Shown here: piece after piece, positions 1 to 6,423 of the stretch
Layout of the letters: each line of letters begins with the position of its first letter
Numbering within the stretch: position 1 is the stretch's first letter
Source: JBBTQX01 sp038064955
GTDB lineage: Bacteria; Patescibacteriota; Minisyncoccia; UBA6257; GWB1-50-10
Direction: 5' to 3'
DNA length: 16,006 bases
Assembly (NCBI GenBank): GCA_038064955.1
Contig: JBBTRY010000007.1
Span: 1 to 16,006, forward strand
Notes under the pieces: model-generated
Database searches by the model: none
Told to the model about the DNA's origin: nothing
What the model saw: only the letters and a program-made list of their open reading frames with translations
Program-made: the position numbers and the translations under genes

Positions 1-329
1 CCGGCATAAAAATCACCGATTCTTCGTGCCGAATGGCCGAACGGGTTTCTGCCCAGATGCAAGTGGAAGTAATAATTTATGAACTGCCAGTCATAAGCCG
101 GATTGTCGCTAACAAATAGAGGTCTGAATCCTTTCTCTACCACGGACGAAATCCATTTATCGAAATTTTCGAATGTTTCTTTTGTCGCTCCTTTTCCGTG
201 GAATGTTTGCCTTGAAGGATAAGCGACCGCACCGAATTCAAACCCCACCGGATCGTTCAATGTAGGCGCCGGACCGTGTCCCTCACAATCCACGAATATT
301 AAGTTTTTGATAACGATTTCCTGTGGCAT
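1..329 (-). CDS. DEDD-type 3'-5' exonuclease-like protein (C-terminus outside window)
   Basis: This open frame starts with ATG at 329-327 and runs off the left edge, leaving 109 residues. The N-terminal beta strand ends in IFVDCEGHG, where D14 and E16 form the D-x-E metal-binding motif of the DnaQ/RNase H-fold exonucleases. A second conserved region, SDNPAYDWQFINYYF, supplies D75 or D80 as the likely motif II aspartate, and GHSARRIGDFYA follows. I recognise the fold and the general family of small uncharacterised exonucleases, but the substrate (RNA or DNA) cannot be read from this fragment. The motif III residues lie outside the window. It starts only four bases after the stop of the AAA/DUF4143 ATPase gene, so the two are probably co-transcribed. 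A purine-rich AGAGGAA lies about 16 bases upstream of the ATG, which is far for a ribosome binding site. Confident of the fold, not of the function. Confidence 0.75.
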   Translation of the reverse strand, partial: MPQEIVIKNLIFVDCEGHGPAPTLNDPVGFEFGAVAYPSRQTFHGKGATKETFENFDKWISSVVEKGFRPLFVSDNPAYDWQFINYYFHLHLGRNPFGHSARRIGDFYA

Positions 330-333
330 AGAT

Positions 334-1623
334 TTATTTCTGAGTTTCCTCTAGTAACCACTCCCAGAGCGGTTTGAATTGTATGGCAAGACCGTCTTTT
401 TTTACCTCTCGTTTTTCGTTCCAGGTAATCACGGAGAGTTTTTCGACTTCAAGCTCTTTGCCTGCTTCTATCAATGCCTTTACTTCTCTTTCTTCTACAG
501 CGCTTCCAGTTGAGTCATAGGCAACCTGTATGAGTTCCGTAACTTTGTAGCCATCCTTAAGGACGAAGTCTATTTCGCGATCGTTCTTGGTCGTGTAGTA
601 GAAAATCTCTCGATTCGGTTCTTTGCCACGCTTTACGAGCTCGGTGAAAACCAGATTTTCCATCAACTTGCCGTTATTCGGAGAGTGTTGAACGGCCTTA
701 CCGGTAATAAAGCCGTTGTCCACGACGTAGGTTTTCTTTGGCGCGCGCAACCGTTGGCTTGTTTTGGTCGAGTAACGGCGTAGAGAAAATATGAGATAAG
801 CTTCGGTGAGATAGCTAAGATAGTTTTCAAGCGTTACCTGACTCTTGAAGCCGAGGATGTCTGCCAGCCGCTTCGGCCCGTAGAGGCTTGCGAAGTTGTT
901 CATCAAGAACGATCCGAGGTTGCTTATCTGCTCGGCAAAGCGCACCTTATGACGCTTGATAACGTCTTTGAAGAGAACGGCGTCGAAGAGCACGTCGAGG
1001 TAGCCGCGCGGCTCAAGCTCTTTGGTGACAACTTCCGGATAGCCGCCATTCATCATGTATTGGTTTATATATCCGAGCAGTTTTCCTTTTTCATCCGGCA
1101 AGATGAGCTTTTCAACCGAGACCTCGTACTGCTTGGCTTTCAACACTTCCTTGAAATCAAACGGCATTATTTCTATCGGTATGTGTCGGCCGGTTAGGTG
1201 CGTGGCAAGTTCTTTTGAGAGTAGCTGGGCGTTCGATCCGGTTATAACGAGATTGTAACCCGCGCGATGAAGACGGTTGACGAAAAGCTCCCACCTTGAC
1301 AGGTTCTGTATCTCATCAAAGAGAATATATTTGGTGTCACCATAGGCGAGCTTCAGCTCTGCCATCAACTCGTCGAGGTCAATCTTTCCTTTTCCTTTTT
1401 CGGGAAGCGACTCGTCATCGAAGTTGAAATAGGCAAAATCTTTATCTTTAAGAAGCATTAAAGCAAAAACCGACTTTCCGGCGCGACGCGGACCGAGAAT
1501 GACTTTTGCGAGATCGGAGCTTATAAATTTTTGCGCGTCCTGCTCTTTAGTGCGTGTCACATACGCCTTTGCGAGAAGGCGTTCCTTATCCTGCTTTTGT
1601 TTAGAAATTGTGGCCTTAAGCAT
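334..1623 (-). CDS. AAA+ ATPase with DUF4143 C-terminal domain
   Basis: A 429-residue protein of the widespread AAA_14/DUF4143 family. The Walker A motif GPRRAGKS is at residues 44-51, the Walker B YILFDEIQN at 99-107, and a sensor-like ITGSN at 127-131. The linker contains GGYPE (193-197), and the C-terminal DUF4143 region has a degenerate nuclease-like core with E322, ND-REIDFVL around D352 and ELIQV at 363-367. In the true PD-(D/E)XK fold the last motif would carry a lysine; here there is Q366, so nuclease activity is doubtful. Family members are common, often horizontally moved, and have no settled cellular role. The gene heads a two-gene unit with the exonuclease fragment. It has a TATAAT-type promoter about 50 bases upstream and lies next to an unusual array of inverted repeats. 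No convincing ribosome binding site is seen directly before the ATG. Family assignment is firm; function is unknown. Confidence 0.9.
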   Translation of the reverse strand: MLKATISKQKQDKERLLAKAYVTRTKEQDAQKFISSDLAKVILGPRRAGKSVFALMLLKDKDFAYFNFDDESLPEKGKGKIDLDELMAELKLAYGDTKYILFDEIQNLSRWELFVNRLHRAGYNLVITGSNAQLLSKELATHLTGRHIPIEIMPFDFKEVLKAKQYEVSVEKLILPDEKGKLLGYINQYMMNGGYPEVVTKELEPRGYLDVLFDAVLFKDVIKRHKVRFAEQISNLGSFLMNNFASLYGPKRLADILGFKSQVTLENYLSYLTEAYLIFSLRRYSTKTSQRLRAPKKTYVVDNGFITGKAVQHSPNNGKLMENLVFTELVKRGKEPNREIFYYTTKNDREIDFVLKDGYKVTELIQVAYDSTGSAVEEREVKALIEAGKELEVEKLSVITWNEKREVKKDGLAIQFKPLWEWLLEETQK

Positions 1624-1674
1624 AGTATTTATGTTGTATTGTGCTTATTTACCTCTTTTAAGCATAGTACAGTA

Positions 1675-1703
1675 ATTATATTATGCATAAGAGGAAAACG
1701 CAA
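1675..1703 (-). promoter_or_regulatory. Putative promoter of the AAA/DUF4143 gene
   Basis: On the minus strand a perfect -10 TATAAT (1680-1675) is preceded, after 17 bases, by TTGCGT (1703-1698), which shares TTG with the -35 consensus. The start codon is at 1623, giving a leader of roughly 45 bases. One copy of the AGTACA motif (1666-1671) lies just downstream of the -10 box. Confidence 0.45.
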
Positions 1704-1714
1704 GCCGTGTGCGC

Positions 1715-1758
1715 ATAATCGTGAAAAATGTCAAAAAATCTTGCTTTTTCACGATTAT
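1715..1758. repeat. Inverted repeat 1 (14-bp perfect arms)
   Basis: ATAATCGTGAAAAA at 1715-1728 is matched exactly in reverse complement at 1745-1758, with a 16-base loop. The arms are AT-rich, so this could be a protein binding site, a cruciform or a weak hairpin rather than a classical terminator. Confidence 0.85.
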
Positions 1759-1775
1759 TTGAGGTATCTACCCCG

Positions 1776-1808
1776 TTTTGTGCAGTTAAATCACTGTAGT
1801 GCACAAAA
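1776..1808. repeat. Inverted repeat 2 (9-bp perfect arms)
   Basis: TTTTGTGCA at 1776-1784 pairs exactly with TGCACAAAA at 1800-1808. The loop contains a smaller palindrome, CACTGTAGTG (1792-1801). Confidence 0.75.
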
Positions 1809-1824
1809 TCGGTACTTTTTGACC

Positions 1825-1856
1825 AGTACACTATGCAAATAGTACAAAAGTGTACT
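1825..1856. repeat. Inverted repeat 3 (7-bp arms, AGTACA motifs)
   Basis: AGTACAC at 1825-1831 is mirrored by GTGTACT at 1850-1856. A third AGTACA copy sits at 1841-1846 inside the loop and a fourth at 1666-1671 near the ATPase promoter. The repeated hexamer suggests a regulator half-site. Confidence 0.65.
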
Positions 1857-1885
1857 AATCACAAAACGTGGGATATCCGAGTCAT

Positions 1886-1916
1886 ATTTGCTTAATTATT
1901 GAAAAGTTAAGCAAAT
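1886..1916. repeat. Inverted repeat 4 (10-bp perfect arms)
   Basis: ATTTGCTTAA at 1886-1895 is matched exactly in reverse complement at 1907-1916, with an 11-base loop. It is the last of the four evenly spaced inverted repeats. Confidence 0.8.
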
Positions 1917-2033
1917 CGCGCCCCACCTCCGCCAAGGCTTCGGACGGGCAGGCAAGCTCTCAAATTTGGTCAAACTGGTGGATCATCGTGCAAGGCGGTA
2001 TCAAACGTATACTGACTGGACAAAGCTCGCCAC

Positions 2034-2069
2034 AAAAACCCTTCGCTTCTGCTCAGGGCAGGCCTTTTT
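2034..2069 (-). terminator. Possible terminator after the EF-P gene
   Basis: Immediately after the EF-P stop, the minus strand reads an A-run, a CCCT...AGGG stem of four pairs, and then a TTTTTG tract. The outer A-run could pair with the T-run around an unpaired GGCCTG. The stem is short, so this is a weak call resting mainly on position and the T-tract. Confidence 0.4.
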
Positions 2070-2071
2070 GT

Positions 2072-2647
2072 TCATACTTTCTCCACGCGTTCTACATACT
2101 CGCCTGTCGTCGTATTTATTCTTAAAATATCTCCTTCGTTGATGAAGAGAGGAACATCCACCTTCGCGCCCGTTTCGAGCGTCACCACTTTCGTACCACC
2201 CTGGGCCGTATTGCCTTTCACGGCCGGCGGAGCTTCGATTACTTTCAAATCCATTTTTATCGGCAACTCCACATTGATAACCTTATCACCAAACTTGTAA
2301 GCCGTCACTTCCAAATTGGTTTTGAGGAATTGGGCGGCCTTGCCGATAACATCGACGCTCAAGGTAAAACGGTTTTTGGGATTGCCTTTTTCGTTGAACC
2401 AGAATTCGCCCCGGCTCTGGTAGATAAATATGACCGTTGTCGTGTCTATTTCAGCTTCCTCATATTCCTCATTCTGGTGGGCAGAATAATCCACCACCTT
2501 GCCGCTCACGAGATTCTCAATTTTGAGCTGGACGACCGGCTTTCTCTGCTGCATCCGGACAAAGGCGTATTCTATCACCTTCCACGGCTCGCCATCCTTG
2601 ATGAAAATCGTGCCGATTTTGAGTTCGTTATAAGATAATCTGGACAT
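2072..2647 (-). CDS. efp: Translation elongation factor P
   Basis: A 191-residue EF-P of normal length that relieves ribosome stalling at polyproline stretches by binding between the P and E sites. The N-terminal KOW-like domain (about 1-65) has YNELKIGT and DGEPWKV; the OB domain follows (GEFWFNEKGN, residues 80-89); the C-terminal domain carries the family signature GDILRINTTTGEYVERV. Aligned without gaps to E. coli EF-P from DGEP onward, the tip of the N-terminal loop reads RMQQRKP where E. coli has KPGKGQA, so the modifiable Lys34 is replaced by Gln34. I remember the same loop in other parcubacterial EF-P proteins, so it is probably lineage-typical rather than an error. The gene follows the VirD4-like pair but has its own promoter just upstream, and the predicted leader is only a few bases. 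No Shine-Dalgarno sequence is visible. Identification is firm. Confidence 0.97.
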   Translation of the reverse strand: MSRLSYNELKIGTIFIKDGEPWKVIEYAFVRMQQRKPVVQLKIENLVSGKVVDYSAHQNEEYEEAEIDTTTVIFIYQSRGEFWFNEKGNPKNRFTLSVDVIGKAAQFLKTNLEVTAYKFGDKVINVELPIKMDLKVIEAPPAVKGNTAQGGTKVVTLETGAKVDVPLFINEGDILRINTTTGEYVERVEKV

Positions 2648-2658
2648 AATTGCTGACT

Positions 2659-2687
2659 ATTCTATTTAAAATCCAGAAGATTTGCAA
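2659..2687 (-). promoter_or_regulatory. Putative promoter of efp
   Basis: On the minus strand TTGCAA (2687-2682) and TAGAAT (2664-2659) are separated by exactly 17 bases, matching four and five of six consensus positions. The -10 ends 11 bases before the ATG at 2647, so the transcript would begin about four bases from the start codon. Confidence 0.5.
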
Positions 2688-2697
2688 ATTAGTTCTA

Positions 2698-4521
2698 CTA
2701 TATTTTCGTGAGCGCGTCTTTCAAAGCATCCTTCAAGCTTTCCACATTCATCTCTTCCTTCGGATCTTTGGTTCTTTTTTCCTCATGCGGTTTGGAGAGT
2801 TCCGAGAGAGAAACTCCAGGTCTTCCCGTTTCTTCCATAAACGGCTTTTCTTCGAAAGCGGCCGAGTGTCGCGGCCGGAAAGTTTCCGGCTTGGGTTTGA
2901 AAACTTCGAAAGCTTTTTTTATCGGCTGGAAATTCTCTTTCTTCGGAGCGATAGATGCCTGCGCCTTCTGCTCGAACTCGATGCCCAAAACGGCCAAATC
3001 GGAATATTGCTGGCTTTGAACCTGGGGTGAAGGAGCAAAATCGCGGTCGGACGGAATCGGCTTCAATTCCCCCGCCTTTATTTTCGCGAGGCAATCCTGG
3101 CAATAAACAGGCCGGCCGGGCTGGGGTTCGAAAGGAACGGTCGTTGTCTTCCCGCACGAGGAGCAGACCACCTGGTATTTGCCGGAAGCACCGATTGGCC
3201 CGCTCGCGGTCATCCCCGGCCCGCCCATGCCGCTCCATTCGTTGATTTCCTTTTCCACCATCCAAGACGGCCGGGCATAGCGCTTCTTTGAATTTTCTAT
3301 AATAGTTTTCACGAGCTCGGAAGACGAATTCACCTTGAAAGGCATGAGCGTTTTGGCCGAGAAAGGCCGGCTCGTCACGCCGTCCACCATCAGCTTCAGG
3401 TATATGGTGTAATTCGGAAGATTCACGAAGTCCGCCGGGGCGAATTCCGGGTCAAACTCGCTCTCCAAAAATTCGGCGTCGGCCGCTCCCACCCGGAAAC
3501 AAACCATTGTGCCGACGTTGCCGAAAACCGCGTCGCGCACCTTGGTGGAAACATCCGTCACCAATTGGCCGATATATTGATGGGCCAGGATAAGGTCCAA
3601 TCGATATTTTCTGGATTCGGAAAGAATACTGGCGAAGGAATCGGTCGCGAAGTTCTGGAATTCGTCCACATAAAGGTAGAAATCCACGCGCTCATCTTCG
3701 GGCACGCGCACGCGCTCCATCGAGGCGAGTTGGATTTTCGTGATGAGCATCGCGCCCAATAGCGCGGAGTTGTCCTCCCCGATCCGGCCCTTCGATACGT
3801 TCACGATGAATATCTTTCCGGAATTCATTATGTCGAAAATATCGATTGTGCTCTTCGATTGGCCTACGATATTCCGGACGACGGAAGTCGAAAGGAATTG
3901 GCCGACTTTGTTCTGAATCGGAGCGATGGCCTCGTTGCGGAACTGGTCTTTCCATTCTTCGTATTCATTCAGCCAAAAAGCCTTCACAACTGGGTCTTTG
4001 ATGTTCCCCACGATCTTCTGGCGGTATTCCTTGTCCACGAGGAGCCGGGTGATACCCAAAAGCGTGGTGCCGGGCGTATCCAAAAGCGCGAGAATCGCGT
4101 TGTTCAAAATATATTCCATACGCGCCGACCAAACGCCGGACCAAATTTTCGTGAAGATGCTCATCAGGCCCGAAGCGGCCAAATGCTTGTATCTCGGGTC
4201 GGGCAGTTCCAAAACATTGAAACCGATATGGGACTCCGTGTCGGCCGGGTTGAAATAAATAACGTCGTCCATCCGCTCCTTCGGAATCTTTTCCAGTATT
4301 CCTTCCGCCAATTCGCCGTGCGGGTCGATGACGCACAAGCCCTCGCCGTTCGCGATATCCTGCGTAATGAGATTGTTCAGGAGGACGGACTTGCCCGTGC
4401 CGGTCTTGCCCACCACATACATATGCTGGCGGCGGTCCTTCCGCTTGATGCCGAAAAGCCGATCCGCGTTCCGGAAATTCGTTCTCGCGAAATATGCGAC
4501 GTCTTTGTCTATCTCAGCCAT
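2698..4521 (-). CDS. VirD4/TraG-like ATPase with C-terminal zinc ribbon
   Basis: A 607-residue soluble ATPase of the HerA/VirD4/TraG superfamily. Walker A GKTGTGKS is at residues 38-45, Walker B YLYVDEFQN at 282-290, and the AHQY motif, typical of type IV coupling proteins, at 313-316. No transmembrane helix is visible, unlike classical VirD4. After the ATPase core (about 15-395) comes a zinc ribbon with C453, C456, C474 and C477 in a VCSSCGKTT...RPVYCQDC arrangement. The last 110 residues are charged and low in hydrophobics, so probably disordered. The gene starts 11 bases after the stop of a paralogue lacking the zinc ribbon, which points to an ancient tandem duplication and perhaps a hetero-oligomer. 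Such ATPases pump DNA or protein through membranes; the zinc ribbon may bind nucleic acid. Membrane partners are encoded upstream in the same operon. Substrate unknown. Confidence 0.9.
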   Translation of the reverse strand: MAEIDKDVAYFARTNFRNADRLFGIKRKDRRQHMYVVGKTGTGKSVLLNNLITQDIANGEGLCVIDPHGELAEGILEKIPKERMDDVIYFNPADTESHIGFNVLELPDPRYKHLAASGLMSIFTKIWSGVWSARMEYILNNAILALLDTPGTTLLGITRLLVDKEYRQKIVGNIKDPVVKAFWLNEYEEWKDQFRNEAIAPIQNKVGQFLSTSVVRNIVGQSKSTIDIFDIMNSGKIFIVNVSKGRIGEDNSALLGAMLITKIQLASMERVRVPEDERVDFYLYVDEFQNFATDSFASILSESRKYRLDLILAHQYIGQLVTDVSTKVRDAVFGNVGTMVCFRVGAADAEFLESEFDPEFAPADFVNLPNYTIYLKLMVDGVTSRPFSAKTLMPFKVNSSSELVKTIIENSKKRYARPSWMVEKEINEWSGMGGPGMTASGPIGASGKYQVVCSSCGKTTTVPFEPQPGRPVYCQDCLAKIKAGELKPIPSDRDFAPSPQVQSQQYSDLAVLGIEFEQKAQASIAPKKENFQPIKKAFEVFKPKPETFRPRHSAAFEEKPFMEETGRPGVSLSELSKPHEEKRTKDPKEEMNVESLKDALKDALTKI

Positions 4522-4532
4522 CAGTTGATTAA

Positions 4533-5891
4533 TTATATCACCTCTTCAACTAGGAGTTTCTTTATCGCGTCGGCCGGAATGGCATATTTCGCCCGTGAAG
4601 CCTCGATAATCCTTTCTTTGAATGAGTTATGGGGCGGCGGAAGAATATTGAGCGTTTCGGCCGAAAACGGATCATAGGTTTCCCCGTCAATCGTCATTTT
4701 GACGTAGAATTCCTGCATCCCGAGATTTATCATGTCTTTCGACTTGAAAATTGGGGTCATTTCTGATTCTAGTCGCGCGGCATCCTCACCGCCTACTCGG
4801 AAAACGATAATACTACCCGTATTGCCTAAAACCGCCGCCTGAATCTGCGGAATCAACTGCTGCATATATTGGTGCGTCACTGTAAGACAAAGACCGTACT
4901 TCCGCGCCTCCGACAGGAGATTTTCGAAAGTTTCCATCACAAGATTATGGAACTCGTCGATGTAAAGATAAAAATCACTCCGTTTAGACTCCGGCAAAGA
5001 TGCCCGAGCCATACCTGCCTGTTTTATCTTCGTCACAAACATTGAACCGAAGAAACTGGAATTCTCTTCACCAAGCTTCCCTTTCGAAAGATTAATGAGA
5101 ATTATCTTCTTTTGATTCATTAGCTCTTCGAGATTTATTTTGTTCTCTTTCTGGCCAAAGATGTTTCGGAGAAGCGGATTCGAAAGGAATTGGCCGAGTT
5201 TGTTCACGAGCGGGATGATAACATCGGTATCAAATTTTTCGGACCAATCGGCGAATTCGACGGCCCAAAAGCGTTTGACCATATCATCCTCGATGTGTTC
5301 AATAACTTTTTGGCGGTAATTCTGGTCGTTCAAAAGCGATATCATCCCCCGCATGGTGGCATCGGGATAATCCAGGAGTGCGAGGCAAGTGAAACGGAAG
5401 ACGTGTTCCAGTCTCGGCGTCCAATTCACGCCGAATTGTTTCTCCATCACCTCAATAAGGCCCTGGGTCAACTGATGTTTGAAAGAAGGGTCGATATTGG
5501 CGAGCGGATTGAAGGAAACCGGGTATTCCGAATCCGACGGATCAATAATACAGACATCGTTGATGCGATTTTCCGGAATGGCATCCAAAACAGCCTCAAT
5601 CACATCGCCGTGGGGATCCATCAGGCACAATCCGTAACCGTAGGCGATATCCTGACGGATTAAAAGCTCCAAAAGTTTGGACTTACCCACGCCGCTCTTG
5701 CCGACTATATAGAGATGGCGGCGGCGATCCACCCGCTTAATACCGAAAATGAAACGCTTTTCCTCAAGCGCGGCGATGTAGTTTGTGCGCCCAATATAGG
5801 AAATTTCGCTCGCATCGGCTTTGCCGTAAACCGGGAGTTCCGGCGGTGGTGGGGCATATTTGATTATTTGAAGCTTCCCGGCTTTTGGCAT
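4533..5891 (-). CDS. VirD4/TraG-like ATPase, paralogue without zinc ribbon
   Basis: A 452-residue protein colinear with the following gene product: both share FGIKR-DRR-H, an IVGKSGVGKS/VVGKTGTGKS P-loop, MDPHGD/IDPHGE, a GQFLS...RNI-GQ stretch and the THQY/AHQY motif. Here Walker A GKSGVGKS is at 64-71, Walker B YLYIDEFHN at 308-316 and THQY at 339-342. The N-terminus carries a proline-rich PPPPELP (14-20) that the paralogue lacks, and the protein ends soon after the ATPase core, without zinc ribbon or tail. No membrane segment is seen. It sits between the HEPN membrane protein gene (17 bases upstream) and the paralogue, in one transcription unit. The likely job is as one ATPase subunit of a transfer or secretion motor; a role in DNA segregation (HerA/FtsK-like) is an alternative. 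Superfamily is confident, role is inferred. Confidence 0.9.
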   Translation of the reverse strand: MPKAGKLQIIKYAPPPPELPVYGKADASEISYIGRTNYIAALEEKRFIFGIKRVDRRRHLYIVGKSGVGKSKLLELLIRQDIAYGYGLCLMDPHGDVIEAVLDAIPENRINDVCIIDPSDSEYPVSFNPLANIDPSFKHQLTQGLIEVMEKQFGVNWTPRLEHVFRFTCLALLDYPDATMRGMISLLNDQNYRQKVIEHIEDDMVKRFWAVEFADWSEKFDTDVIIPLVNKLGQFLSNPLLRNIFGQKENKINLEELMNQKKIILINLSKGKLGEENSSFFGSMFVTKIKQAGMARASLPESKRSDFYLYIDEFHNLVMETFENLLSEARKYGLCLTVTHQYMQQLIPQIQAAVLGNTGSIIVFRVGGEDAARLESEMTPIFKSKDMINLGMQEFYVKMTIDGETYDPFSAETLNILPPPHNSFKERIIEASRAKYAIPADAIKKLLVEEVI

Positions 5892-5907
5892 AGTGGTTAA
5901 TTCATTA

Positions 5908-6423
5908 TTATTGCTTCAAGGCTCCCAATTCCTTAAGAAACGATTCGAAGATATTCAATATTTCTTTCGCTTCGCTTTCTTTTATTTCGAAACCGGCCGT
6001 GTGCACCAAGTCATTCCGGATGCGATGAGCTCGCCAGAGGCTGTCCAGGGTTTTCAATTCTTTCGGATTAAGTTTTTGGAGCTTGTCGGCAATATGCTCC
6101 CCCTCCAAACCCAAATCATCGAGCGCCTCGCCCACCAGGTTATCGGCCGCCATTATCGCGAGTGTAAACGAATGGGGCGGAGCGGAATGGGCCTTATCCA
6201 ATATCTTTTCCCAAACCTTCGCGTATCTTTCTGTATCAAACGCGTTCTGGACCGTTTCCCTTTCTTCTTTCCCTTTCCTGAAAGAATCAATGAGATCTGG
6301 ACGGTATTCCAAAGCCTTCCGAAAAGCATAAATGAAGCCGACCAGAAAAATGGCATCCAAGACGATGAAAATCACGCGGGCGATGGGATAAAATTCCTGA
6401 AATTTATCGAATAAATCAGTCAT
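5908..6423 (-). CDS. Membrane-anchored protein with a HEPN-like RxxxxH motif
   Basis: A 171-residue protein with one N-terminal transmembrane helix (about 16-34) followed by a helical soluble domain. Near the C-terminus LWRAHRIRNDLVHTAGFEI contains R136-N-D-L-V-H141, the Rx4H motif with the RN start that marks HEPN domains, followed by a helix with many glutamates. Active HEPN proteins are often ribonucleases in toxin-antitoxin, CRISPR and abortive-infection systems, but many HEPN-like domains only bind partners or nucleotides, so activity is not assured. The ATG overlaps the stop of the preceding membrane-protein gene (ATGA), implying translational coupling. The next gene encodes a VirD4-like ATPase. 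I infer that this is a fixed subunit of that membrane apparatus. The HEPN assignment rests on one motif and helical context. Confidence 0.7.
   Translation of the reverse strand: MTDLFDKFQEFYPIARVIFIVLDAIFLVGFIYAFRKALEYRPDLIDSFRKGKEERETVQNAFDTERYAKVWEKILDKAHSAPPHSFTLAIMAADNLVGEALDDLGLEGEHIADKLQKLNPKELKTLDSLWRAHRIRNDLVHTAGFEIKESEAKEILNIFESFLKELGALKQ

Larger units (their letters stand above)
1624..2071. other. 448-base intergenic region: four inverted repeats and two GGGCAGGC-type repeats
   Basis: No credible gene is seen here. The part nearest the ATPase gene is AT-rich and holds its promoter. Between 1715 and 1916 lie four separate perfect-arm inverted repeats, listed individually. From about 1918 the base composition becomes GC-richer and two short stretches ending in GGGCAGGC appear (about 1922-1954 and 2039-2062). 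Translated, these give the AKASDGQA and ASAQGRP-like strings that recur as spurious peptides in many bacterial metagenome genomes, so they look like dispersed non-coding repeats. I found no tRNA or known riboswitch motif. Confidence 0.7.

Noticed and set aside
1960..2030. Possible tRNA-like fold in the intergenic region
   Set aside because: No T-arm GGTTC-like motif and no seven-base acceptor pairing could be found.
1868..2125. 85-residue plus-strand frame in the intergenic region
   Set aside because: Its translation contains the AKASDGQA and ASAQGRP strings typical of dispersed non-coding repeats, and it ends inside the efp gene.
3859..4677. 272-residue open frame on the plus strand
   Set aside because: It runs antisense across the end of one VirD4-like gene and most of the start of the other, with no domain or ribosome binding site; both sense genes have clear motifs. 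It is a shadow.
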